A DNA stretch of 64,000 nt from NCBI GenBank assembly GCA_033980235.1, contig CM067069.1:37819992-37883991 (forward strand), given 5' to 3'. Below the pieces are notes generated by a model. That model had not been told where the DNA came from and ran no database searches. It was given only the letters and a program-made list of their open reading frames with translations. Each line of letters opens with the position of its first letter. The first letter of the stretch is position 1. Shown in pieces: positions 23,660-34,549 of this stretch. This stretch comes from Diadema setosum (lineage: Eukaryota > Echinodermata > Echinoidea > Diadematoida > Diadematidae). Both the position numbers and the translations under genes were made by a program.

Positions 23660-26600
23660 CACCTGCTACGTTTATCCGTCCGTCTTTCGTCCGTCGTCCC
23701 AACTTAACGCTACAAAAACCTGAAGAACTCTGTACCCAGGGTTTCAACAAGTTTCAACTAACCTTGGAGGGAAGGGCGCTCGTATAAAGTTTTACATTTA
23801 ACCAAACATGGAGGTCACCTCGAAAATATGGAGGAAAAAAAAAAGGCCAACAACACACAAAGTATATTTGTTATTTCCATCTAGGACGTAGTAACAAATA
23901 GTGAAGTGAAAGAAAAATAATGAAGCAAAAAATCATAAGCATTCAAGGTAAAACAATGCTGTTTAAACCCATGATGTATTGTTTACATACATTGCAAACT
24001 GGAAAACAATTATGTTGTGAGTATTATTTTCCTAAACCTTTCGTAGGAAAACTTGTCGGCCACGATAACTTATTTGGCGCATTAATGTCGGAATGCACGA
24101 ACAGTAGCCAAATAAGGAGAAAAAATGAAATTAACAGTTCATTGTATAAAGTTAAATCAAGCCAAAGAGAATCACACTTTATTGCTAATACACATTGACA
24201 CATACTGCTCTACAACGTCGTAAGAATTATAACACCAAATGCTGTCATAAATACAGATGTCGTTTACCTTAATTTAATACGGAAACATAAAATCACAATT
24301 GTCGCGGTCGTTCTATTTCTACATTTTCCCATATTTTTTATATATGAAGCGAATTGTCTCCATATAGTTTTCATGTACATTGTATGTTGGCCTTTGTAAC
24401 CAATTGATTCTATGGGAATCTTTATTGAAATCAAGTTAAATAACATAAACATCAAGCTTATTAGGAGATAAGAATCTTAACCATGGTTGACTTCGGGGAC
24501 AATGGCTACACATCAACGTAAGCAGATACTAATTTATAGTTACACTACCACGTAGGTCCTACAATATTTTACAAGTTGAATTGAAAGAAGGGACACGTTT
24601 GGTTAGTATCCAACGTAATATACTTACCACCATGCGCAAGCAGACACAATTCGCCTCGCATCAAATGCAACCTCAAAGTTGAGCCAGTTTCTTGTATCAA
24701 TTTATTACATTCAATAAGGAAGTAAAAAGATGAAATGGAACCTTGTTTAACCACTTTTGACATAGACATGTACCTACATTTGACGGTTGCACAAATGCGA
24801 ACACATTCTTAATACAATGATACTAAATTTATTGGAAACTAAATATCAGTAAAGCATTGTCATATAATGATGCCACTTTGCATTTACTAAAATGTTGCAC
24901 TGGAAAAAAAAATAAAAATAAAATAACAGATCACACAGGAGATTTTTTTTTTTTTTATAAGTGGCTATCCCGTAACAAATCATCTTTATATAATATAATT
25001 ATATCAGTTCACCTCCTTTGCATCACATCCCCATGCAAAGTCCAAAATTTGATTCAAATAAAGAGGTGTTTTTTTTTTTTTTTTTTTTTCTACCGATTCG
25101 TGACACAGGGTATCTATTCAAACGAAAATACATTTCAACATAAAGAACAAAATCCTATACCAACATAACCTGGTTATAAACGGTTCATTGTTGTAAATGC
25201 ATTCCAAAAAAGTAATGCTGCCTATTTACAATGAGTATTTTTGTCATTAACAACTTTGCCCAAGATAACGCATATAATACGCAACAAGAATTGAGATACA
25301 CAAGCATGAAATGAAATACACAAGCATGAAATGAAAAGCACTCACGCATCTCTCCACGGCTATGACTACAAAGTCTTCTACTTTTTTTCTTTCTTTAGTA
25401 ACAAAAAGAACATTTTCAGACAGATATCAATGATGCTATATCACCCTTGGGAATCGTTGATCAAATGAGTATAGGTCAAAATAAATGTATGACCTCAGCA
25501 CAAAGAATTCTTGACTTTGTAGGTCATATTTTTAGTGTGCAGTTAGTGTGTAGTTGATCCACAATCCCACTCCAATCTGGAATATCTCCTCGTTAGATAT
25601 GAAGGAAAAGAGGTAATGTTAGCTTTCCTACAATTAATTCTAAGCAACTTCGCTCTATAAGCACGGATCGTTGTAATCAAACTCATCTTAAACGGATTAC
25701 TTTACGAGGCACGTGCTAGAGGGTAGCATGTACTGACAATCGAGACAGCAAAATTCACCTGATCAAAGGCAGTACCTCATTATAATCGTGAGGCTTCCGA
25801 GTAACATCAAAAACATTACACAAGAAGCGAAATATATTTTTCATGACAAAATAAATACCCTGGGCATAAAATATATTGTAATCTACGAAATAAAGAAAAA
25901 ACTAGCAAAGAGGAATAAATAAGAATAAAGTGCTTTGCATGACACGTGCACGTAAACTGCCTGTTTGCTTTCATGAAAATATTTTACACGAACACAATCT
26001 AGACTTAGGCCTATCAGTGTCTGTCTAAGTATCTTCTGTCATGTCCGTCTGTCAGTAAAAATGAAGTACATGGGAAACAACTGTAGGCCTGTTTCACCAG
26101 TAAAGAAAAGGGAAAATGGATTGTGGTGGCGGCAAGGACTACGATTTGTGCAAAGTAAAAGAGAGCAAAGGGACGTACAGGGAAGTATAATACTTGACTA
26201 CAATGTTCTTTTAAAATATGAGATAAAAAGGCGAAGACGCACCAACATGCATACTTTCATTTACTTATAGCATTGAAGTATGGAAGTATGGAAAAGAAAT
26301 GAAATGAAATTTACAATATAAAACTACTAAGATACATTCAAACATTCCTCGATATCAAAATAACTAATGAGCTGCAATAATGACACATATTTGTCAGTAT
26401 GCTATAAAATACAACATAAATAACTTGTCTTTTTTTTTGTATTAGCCGTTGAGGACGAGTCCGAGTATACCCGGGCAAGTGTCTGAAATGCGTGTTGTAG
26501 CAAAATAAAACCGTCCTCCTTGTCGTGTTTTACTTTATCACACATTTTTGATATTTTTCGCATGCTGATTTCTTACGAGTCAATGTTATATCAGATTTAA

Positions 26601-27480
26601 ACACATATTCTGATTTCCTGAGATTCACATTTGTATACATGTTTAGGCAATAAAAGCACAGTGACATGATCAATATGATATCGCATCCACATTCATAACG
26701 ATGAATCCGTTAAACGTATCCGTTATAGTATACACAGAAAAAGCGGGTTGCCTTTACATGTGGAAATTTCCGATCATCCCTTCGTATCTTATATAACGAT
26801 AAGATAGAACGGAAAAACTCTCCCACACAGACACCGCATAACATTGACTGGGCTAAATGACAAATAATACCCAGGAATTTTCGTATGTACATGATATCAT
26901 ATAAGCATATTATGCTGACTATTATCCGAATTGAATACATGTGCAAAGTCTGTTTGAAGACAAATTCACAGCAGAAGGATAGACCACCCTTTCTGTAACA
27001 GCGTGAGTTATGCTTATTTATTGAGAGTTTCTCTCTGCATATCAAGAATCAAATTGTTGATTAAAGTCAGTTTTTGCGAGGTGTGTCAGATGTTTGTCCA
27101 CATAATGGTCGAACGCTGAGAGTAATATTGCAGTAAGCGTTGTACGTCCCAACTATATAAAAAGTGTTGAATACTTTACTTTCAAAGGAGAAAGATGAGC
27201 CAGGAATAATGATAGAGTTTATGAATTATTGTTTTGAAGGAAAAAATTCACATCCTCTACTCATGGAAGAAATTCTTTAGAGTTTCGGTGGAAGACTATC
27301 CAAAAAGGGCTCAGTAATGACAATATCGTTCATGTTCGACTGCATTTTCATTTCAGAACATTTATATCTTACTGGTAAAAAGTATTACCGACAGTCAAAA
27401 ACAAGACAAAATCAGTGATATTGATATTCATAACATGTTTACAAATCTTAACAGTAGAAAACAGTCGTTATACGTGTGTA
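23660..27480. other. Intergenic sequence, nothing recognised
   Basis: An AT-rich interval between the Ig-receptor start and the 27.5-kb ORF. A short segment at 23,670-23,730 (CCGTCCGTC...CGCTACAAAAACC) recurs inverted near 42,335-42,360 and is a dispersed repeat. Poly(T) runs lie at 24,942-24,957 and 25,067-25,090. No exon, RNA gene or element border could be supported. Confidence 0.5.
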
Positions 27481-27508
27481 ATCAATATCATTTTTATGAG
27501 GCACCACT

Positions 27509-27945
27509 TCATATACAAACGTCAATGAGCAGTGCGCTCAATTGCAGAAGAAAATGACAGAAAAAAAGTGAAGTTCTTTTTGTGTGTGTGTGCATTTTCA
27601 GGTATATTCCTAGTTCAATATCTCTCTTCCAGTGCCTTTGTGATCTCGCTTGCCAACGTTTCCTCTCTTGCTTCTCCTCTACCTCTTCCAGATTCTCCTC
27701 ATTTTGTTCTTGTTTCGCTTTTCTCATTTGTCGGTCCTGGTTTATCAGTTTTCGCATAATGTTTGTGACGTTCCAGATCTCCTGACCTAATTTCGTTCTC
27801 TTGCTTGTCTCTGCCATGAATATCAATGGTGCATTCCTCTTAATACCTCCCTAGCTGGTCCTGGTGAGAAAGTACTTCTGCAAACATTTCCATCTTTGCT
27901 CTTTCCAAGTTATTGAGAAGCTGGTAAATTTCCATGCTAAGTACT
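27509..27945 (-). pseudogene. Possible decayed coiled-coil coding sequence
   Basis: Read right to left: an ATG opens MEIYQLLNNLERAKMEMFAE (from about 27,935) and stops at about 27,850. After a frame change comes SKRTKLGQEIWNVTNIMRKL, then a highly charged run (KQEQNEENLEEVEEKQERKR) and WKRDIELGIYLK. The residue pattern suggests a helix or coiled coil. The stop between the two halves implies decay or an intron. No family was identified. Confidence 0.3.
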
Positions 27946-28340
27946 ATTGTCTGTTACGCGTCTTTCCCGTTACTCTTAGTAGCTGCTTTTGCTGCGTCTC
28001 TGTTTGAGAGTGAGAAGCGATGATAAGAATGATTAAATATAGCACTGAAAAGATCATGAGATCTTGTATGGTAAGGGTTGTTACCGTGGTTAAAGAGAAT
28101 AATTTCTCTCTTAATCTTATGCTTAATATAATAGTGAATCTGCGTATCGCACATTTTGTCATTTAATTTTAAAGAATAATGTATTTCACTGTACAAATCT
28201 TTATTTAGGCATTTATAAGGCATACTCACAAACATAAACACACACACACACACACACTAAAATTTCGATAGAGCATACTTTTAATCTTTATCAATAAACA
28301 CAAATTTACATCAAATGATTATATTCGAAATCATATATTA

Positions 28341-28420
28341 ATATTAACATACAGTTTTAATTTATATTCAATATATGATAATTATATTGAATATAAATTA
28401 AAACCGTATGTTAATATTGA
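28341..28420. repeat. AT-rich hairpin 1 (about 36-bp arms)
   Basis: AATATTAACATACAGTTTTA... is followed by its inverse, ending TAAAACCGTATGTTAATATT. The loop is about 7 nt (TGATAAT). It lies immediately left of a second independent hairpin. Confidence 0.85.
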
Positions 28421-28422
28421 TA

Positions 28423-28517
28423 AATAAACCATAATATAGAAGGCTACATATTTGTATATGAATATATATCATATATTCATTTACAAATATGTAGCCTTCT
28501 TCTATATTATGGTTTAT
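28423..28517. repeat. AT-rich hairpin 2 (about 42-bp arms)
   Basis: ATAAACCATAATATAGAAGG then CTACATATTTGTA... is followed by its inverse, ending CTATATTATGGTTTAT. There is a two-base slip near the arm base. It is directly followed by a partial copy of the TGTGAC MITE interior. Confidence 0.85.
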
Positions 28518-28523
28518 TTTGGG

Positions 28524-29035
28524 ATCATAACATGCATGGAAAAGTGTGTTTTCAGCAGTTTTTCTTCGACTCTTTTTTTTTTGGAGGGGTGGGATAAAAA
28601 TAATGATCAGGTATGTCTTAGAGTACCATTTTCATTTCTTTAAATCCTTTACACACTCTTCACTTTCAGCTCTAATAACTTTTGAAAGGATAACTCCACT
28701 GCTTTGAAAGTTGGCATTAATCATGAATAGAATGTGTTAATAGAACACGCTCAATTTCAGCTTAATATGATAATACCGTCATTGTTGTTGTTCCTGTCGT
28801 TAACATCCTGTGTTTTGTCCCTTTCATTGTACAGCCAGCACGGCTTGGTAAAGATTAAGCGCTTGAATATAGACATTGTTCTTCAGAGCCTCTTTTCTCA
28901 TTCACATTTTTCCAGAGTGTGTGCTTTCTTTCTAGTATTTAGATAGGTTAGGGGAGTCCATTTGAATTTAGTTATACATCATTTTAAAGCTAAGAGTCTG
29001 CTCTTGAAGAATCTGCCCTCCTGAAAAACAATACG
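28524..29035 (+). mobile_element. TGTGAC-family MITE, internal fragment (uninterrupted site)
   Basis: It matches the interior of the copies at 31,653-33,412 and 33,742-38,301. Both termini are missing. Its value is that it preserves the uninterrupted sequence GGTAAAGATTAAGCGCTTG, which is the empty target site for the foldback inserted at 32,144-33,185. Confidence 0.7.
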
Positions 29036-29202
29036 ACACAAAGAGGGGGTTGTGAAGAATAGTTTTCGATGACCGAAAACCAGAACACGGCTAAGGTGTT
29101 GAGTTTAATGCATTCAAAACAGGAGATCTTCATTAGAGATATTAATCCTGGAAGTACAAAGATGAACCACACCACAGTCAACATGTTTTATATCTTTTTT
29201 TT

Positions 29203-29232
29203 CTATCTCTCTCTCTCTCTCTGTCTCTCTTT
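29203..29232. repeat. (TC)n microsatellite
   Basis: Short CT-rich run. Confidence 0.85.
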
Positions 29233-29526
29233 AGTATGGTAACAGGTCATCACACGGTAAAAGGTGTGCGCGAAGAAATCTTTTTCGTCCATTTAAACAT
29301 GGTAAACAATTAACAAATAAAAAATCAATTTAAAATCCCCTACATTTGGGAAATAAATTTCAGTGTGGATAATTGCATTAAATGAAATGTATGGTTCCTC
29401 CAGAGGTGGAATATAAAGTATGTCATAAAACTGGCATTTTTCCTAGGTGACTGTAGTCAATGAGATATAGGGAATATTGTAATAAACGAACGGAATAGCG
29501 TATAAAGATGGAGGGGAAAAGGACTG

Positions 29527-29687
<161 letters not shown>

Positions 29688-30136
29688 AGTCATCTTCCGG
29701 TACCAAACAAAGCACGTTTCTGCTGATAAGATAATGTTAGATTGCATTTTTGTGTTGGAGTAATTGATTTGTGTCGAGGTGGTGATGTGTTTTTCAGAGG
29801 ATTTATATCTTTATTACATCATACGATATTTACGGTATATTGTACTTTTTTATATCATTGCACATTATGCCACTTTGTAGACAAATTTTGCAATGTGTTC
29901 TTTTTATAGCTACTGATGAAGAAATGACAGGCCGAAAACGTGATCAAATGGAATAGTTGAGAGCATCGTCCGCCTCAAACGCGCCTTATTCCATATTATA
30001 GTTATTTACACCGTCATCCAAATATATGAGACATAACAATTTCTATCCTTTTCTAATAATCAGTTGTGTTAAAAAAAAAAAAATGTCTTCGAAAATGCGT
30101 GAAAATTATTCACGATGTTTAGACTATTCAATTTAG

Positions 30137-30656
30137 AACCACACAGGGACAATTTTCGATTTCTTACTTAGGACCAACACTTTGGAACACATTGCCACGA
30201 GAAATGCGTGAACAAAGCAAAAGATCTACATTTCGTGAATGCCTTGCAGATTTCCTACTTTAATAGATATTATACTGCATCAAGTATTATTAGTTTTCTA
30301 TGTTAGAAAATGATTGATGTACATTGTATAAATATTCACAGTCATTTCAACTAACCATGTAATAATTTTTCTTTTGTATTTAGCTTTTAGTATGAAGATC
30401 AAGGTGACCAATCTCGACTAGCACTTGTGCTAACTTTTGGTTTCCTTGTTAACAACAACAACTTTGTAAAATTATACTACATGTATCATATTTAACTCTC
30501 AAATACCATCATTTAATCATGTTATTGTAAAGGAGTAACAGATAAGTATATTTTTTTCACATATGTATGTAGATACAATTGTGTTATGATTCTTATATGT
30601 ACATGTTCAAAATGTTGTTGCTAATAAAACTTCAAACTTCAAACTTCAAACTTCAA
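30137..30656 (+). pseudogene. 3' end of a non-LTR retrotransposon
   Basis: A short frame reads FRTTQGQFSISYLGPTLWNT then LPREMREQSKRSTF, ending CLADFLL and a stop at about 30,262. This is the conserved C-terminal tail of Jockey/CR1-like polyproteins (compare GPKYWNDLPSEL at 14 kb). About 390 bp of 3' UTR follow, ending in AATAAA and a tandem (CTTCAAA)n tail at 30,628-30,656. All upstream coding sequence is missing. Confidence 0.75.
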
Positions 30657-30910
30657 TTGTTGTACGTGCAGTGTTTACAACCGAAGTTGTATAATTCTTT
30701 ACTTTCCTATTGTTTCCATCTGGCTGTCCCCCCCCCCCTCAAAAAAAAAAAACAAAAAACAAAAACACCTCATCTTCAGGATATGATACACGCCGAACGA
30801 AATACAGTCACCTTATTAACGTTAAAAGAACATAGTCATTATTCAGCCTAATTAAGACTACATTTCACAATTAATGAGATAACATCAAAGCACCAAGGAA
30901 CGACATTTAC

Positions 30911-30984
30911 CTGTGTGCCTTCCTCCCTTGTTAGTCACTGAGCATCTCGCTTAGTGGTTTTCCGCCGATAGTTATGCCCTTCAC
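30911..30984 (-). CDS. C-terminal exon of the LRR (NLR-like) gene
   Basis: The exon follows a TTATGCTACAG acceptor. It reads VKGITIGGKPLSEMLSD then TAA (stop at 30,933-30,931), entered in phase 0 like the LRR exons. The VK-start matches the first residues of the exon at 62,139 (VKDLELS). A donor-like CACAG|GTAAATG at 30,911/30,910 suggests the 3' UTR is spliced. The role is structural, capping the LRR array. The assignment rests on phase, strand and similarity of the first residues. Confidence 0.65.
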
Positions 30985-31652
30985 CTGTAGCATAATAAAC
31001 AAAAATACAATCGATCTTCATAGTATCCTATAGGAAATCAAACCAATTATTTGCTGTAGACGAAATTGTTGAAAAAATAACAGCTAAGCAACAAAGTTTA
31101 GCAATCATGCTAATAAGGAATGATAACACAAATTACCGAAATAAATCGGCAAAAAAACATATATATGTTTGAAAACATGTTCTCCTCCTTAATACTGACA
31201 TCAGTAGATCATGGACGGAATGACAGAAAGCCAACACCATGTGATAATGATGTCAAAGTTTGTAAAGTGTAACATGTGTCACTATATTTTCGGTAAAACG
31301 AAATCCTCCGGATTTTCTATCGTTATATCGAAATTTCGTTATAGCTGAGCCGTAAAGTATTATAACATGAAGATCATAGATTATGATTTTGGGACCTGAA
31401 ATTTTATTTCGCTGGAATGAAAATTTCAGTATAATTTTGTTCGACGTCGTGGAGTAGACTAGCTCTGATATTATTTCAGGCATGGAAATACTATCAATTT
31501 CATTCCACCTGGACAGACGGACATTTTGCAAGCATAAATTTTAAACTTGTGTAATAAATGTTTAAGGGAATGGCTAGTAACTGATTAATGGGAATCAGTG
31601 GGAATGCTGGGGGTAATTGTTCCAATTCTTGTGGGATTCATTTAAGAGTATA

Positions 31653-33412
31653 TGTGACCGTGCACCACTAAACAAATAAAAAGTCGCACCCTTGATTTTA
31701 AGTGAGGACTCAAAAAAGGTGAAATAGTTCAATCAAGTCAATTTTGAGTTTTTCATATTTTCTTAAAGATCTATTCTTCTTCTACATTATTCTTCAGTTT
31801 TGTATCTTAACATGAATGGGAAAGTGTGTTTTTAGCAGTTTTTCTATAACCCTTTTTTTTTGGTGGGGGGGGGGAGAGTAGAATGATCAGGAATAACTTG
31901 GAGGCCGCTTTTCATGTCTTGAAATCCTTTGGACACTCTTCACTTCAAACTCCAATAACTTTTGAAAGGATGACGCTACTGCTTTGAAAGTTAGCATTAA
32001 CCATGGACAGAATGTGCTAATGGAACATGCTTAATTTCAGCTTAATCTGATAATTTCTTCATTGTTGTTGCTCCGGTGGTTTACATCCTGTGTTTTGTCC
32101 CTTTCATAGCACAGCTACTGTAGCCCGGCTTGGTAAAGGTTAAAGATCATAAAAAGTTTTGGTACCTCAAAAATTTCCCTGAATTTCCGTGTTTCAGGTT
32201 AAAGTACCTTTCAAATAACTAACACCGTGAGACTTACTCGCCCCAAAGTGCTCTCATTTCTTAGTAATCATGCAATTAACTGCGACCAGCAGCCCAGTAT
32301 GCATAGCGACCAGCAGCCCCATACGCATAGCGTAATGGGGCTTCGCATTGTAGCATTCAGGATCATGACAGATTTAGTGTCGCGGGTAAATATCAACTTA
32401 AAATCCAATAAATTCTTCAATTTGAAGACTTACCAATTAAGTTGAAGTCTTGAAAACAGGCTTCGGGCAACGTTTGGTTCTGTCAATAGTCCCTTTCTGC
32501 TCGAATTGATGACTGAATGTGACTCTGTCGAGAGGACCTTGGGAGAGCTACATACACTGATTACTACGGCCAGCGCATACGCACACATCACATGCGAACA
32601 AATTTCAATTCCACGAACGGATAAGATGTTTGTGTGCGCATGCGCTGGCCGTCAATTCAGTGTAGCTCTCCCAAGGTCCTCTCGACCGAGTCACATTCAG
32701 TCATCAATTCGAACAGAAAGGGACTATTAGCAGAACCAAACGTTCCTCGACGCCTGTTTTCAAGACTTCAACTTAATTGGTAAGTCTTCAAATTGAAGAA
32801 TTTATTGGATTTTAAATTGATATTTACCCGTGATATATACTAAATCTGTCATGATCCTGTAAGCTACAATGCGAAGCCCCATTTATCTATGCGTATGGGG
32901 CTGCTGGTCGCAGTTAGCTACACAGTATGCGTATGGGGCTGCACGCTGCTGGTCGCAGTTGTCATGCAATAATGGTTTCGTACAATACGTGTGCTATCTC
33001 GCCGCCGTTCTCGCCGCGGCTCTGGTACGAAACCATTATTGCATGATTACTAAGACATGAGAGCACTTTGGAGCGAGTAAGTCTCACAGTGTTAGTTATA
33101 TGAAAGGTACTTTAACCTGAAACACAAACTAAGACAAGGAAATTTAGGGAAACTTATGAGGTAATACCAAAACTTTATATTATCTTTAAGCGCTTGAACA
33201 TGTTGAATAGACCGTGTACTTCACAGCCTCTTTTCTCAGTTCACACTTTTCCAGAGTGTGTGCCTTCTTTCCAGTATAGGTAGGTTAGGGGAGTCCATTT
33301 AAATGGAGTTATACATCGTTTTAAAGCTTAGAGTCTGCTCTTTCAGAATTTTCCCCTTTAATAAAAATCCATGTCTGGCGACTTTTTGTTGGTTTTGTGG
33401 AGCAGGGTCACA
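31653..33412 (+). mobile_element. TGTGAC MITE, TA-flanked, interrupted copy
   Basis: Ends are TGTGACCGTGCACCAC on the left and the inverse GTGGAGCAGGGTCACA on the right, each flanked by TA. Subterminal AAAAAGTCGC is shared by both ends. Without the 1,042-bp insertion and its duplicated TTAA the element would be about 714 bp. The TA duplication and TIRs fit a Tc1/mariner-type MITE. Confidence 0.8.
32144..33185. mobile_element. 1,042-bp TTAA-flanked foldback element
   Basis: The arms are about 450-500 bp, near-perfect inverses running inward to a centre near 32,610. Terminal text is AGATCATAAAAAGTTTTGG on the left and the inverse CCAAAACTTTATATTATCT on the right. TTAA sits on both sides (32,140-32,143 and 33,186-33,189), whereas the related copy at 28,850 has a single TTAA. 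A secondary palindrome (GGTTTCGTAC...GTACGAAACC) lies at 32,968-33,043. The TTAA choice points to the piggyBac or Kolobok superfamily. No ORF is present. Confidence 0.85.
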
Positions 33413-33423
33413 TATTACAAATT

Positions 33424-33585
33424 TATTGTTGTGTGAAAATTATTTGCTTCAGAATGGTCTCATATTCAAGTAATGTGGAGTTTAATGGTTCCAGGCTAGC
33501 ATGCCTGTACAATGACGGGATATTAAACTGTACATTACTTGAATATGAGACCGTTCTGAAGCAAATAAGTTTCACACAACAATAG
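33424..33585. repeat. 162-bp hairpin within the palindromic element
   Basis: The left arm TTATTGTTGTGTGAAAATTA... is mirrored by ...AGTTTCACACAACAATA. Arms are about 53 bp, with a loop of about 56 bp. Confidence 0.85.
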
Positions 33586-34549
33586 ATATATAATGTACTC
33601 TTAAATGAATCCCACAAGAATTGGAACAATCATCCCCCAGCATTCCCACTGATTTCCACTGATCAGTATTAGCCATCCCCTTTTAATGCTTTGCAGAAAG
33701 GTTACTCAGTACGTACATATAATTCATAGAAAAACACAATATGTGACTCGGCATCACAAAACCAACAAAAAGTCGTCAGACATGGATTTTCAGTTAAGAG
33801 CATATTCTGAAAGAACATATTTTAAGCTTTAAATTGATATATAACTCAAATCAAATGAACTCTCCTAACCTCTCTCTAAATATTGGAAAGAAAGCGCACA
33901 CTCAGGAAAATTGTGAACTGAGAAAAGAGGCTCTGAAGTACAAGGTTTATTCAAGCGCTTAATCTTTACCAAGCCATGCTAGCACCGCGATAAATGGGAC
34001 CAAAAAAAAAAGGATGCAAACCACTGTAGTAACAACAAGGATTATCAGATTATGCTGAAATTTAGCATGATTTGAAAACACATTTTGTTCATAAGTAGTG
34101 CTAACTTTCAAAGCAGTAGCATTATTCTTTCTATAGTTATTGGAGTTTAAAGTGAGGAGTGTGTCTAGTGTTTGAATGAAATAAAAAGGAGACTCTATTA
34201 TTAAAAAAGTGATCGAGATAAACTGCTAAAAACACTCTTTCCACTTCATTTTATGATCCCAAATTTTAGCGTAATGTAGACAAAAACTTGCTCTTTTAGG
34301 AATTATGAAAAAGTCAAGATTGGCTAGGTTGGCCCATTTCACCTATTTTCAGTCCTCACACAAAATCAGCGCGTGCGACTTTTTGTTTCTTTGAGAAGTT
34401 GGTTGGTTGGCATCCATTCGTCTCGAGAAACGATGGCGTAGCACTAGCTAGGCAAGAAGTCTGCACTGCCTTGAGTGGCTGTAAAGCCCCACTCTTGAGT
34501 GGCAATCCTTAGAGCACTTGCAGCAGATGAAGTCTGTTTGGGCCGATAC

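Larger units (their letters stand above)
31566..33682. mobile_element. TTAA-flanked palindromic element (outer host of a nest)
   Basis: Both sides are bounded by TTAA (31,562-31,565 and 33,683-33,686). The terminal arms are inverse over about 90 bp (GGGAATGGCTAGTAACTGAT, CAGTGGGAATGCTGGGGG, TTCTTGTGGGATTCATTTAA). The right half also contains a hairpin at 33,424-33,585. Its interior was opened by the TA-flanked MITE at 31,653-33,412. The form of the ends resembles T2/Kolobok MITEs. Confidence 0.7.

Noticed and set aside
23219..23662. 147- and 133-residue minus-strand frames rich in His/Thr/Arg
   Set aside because: They arise from CT and TGCATG microsatellites; no splice sites or domains.
26440..26500. 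GAGGACGAGTCC text resembling part of a ribozyme core
   Set aside because: No CTGATGA partner or consistent stems nearby; most likely chance.
29909..29950. Hammerhead-ribozyme-like text CTGATGAAG...CCGAAAACG
   Set aside because: The bases after CTGATGA and before GAAA do not form a stem II (first pair A-C, then mismatches), and no UH cleavage stem is evident.
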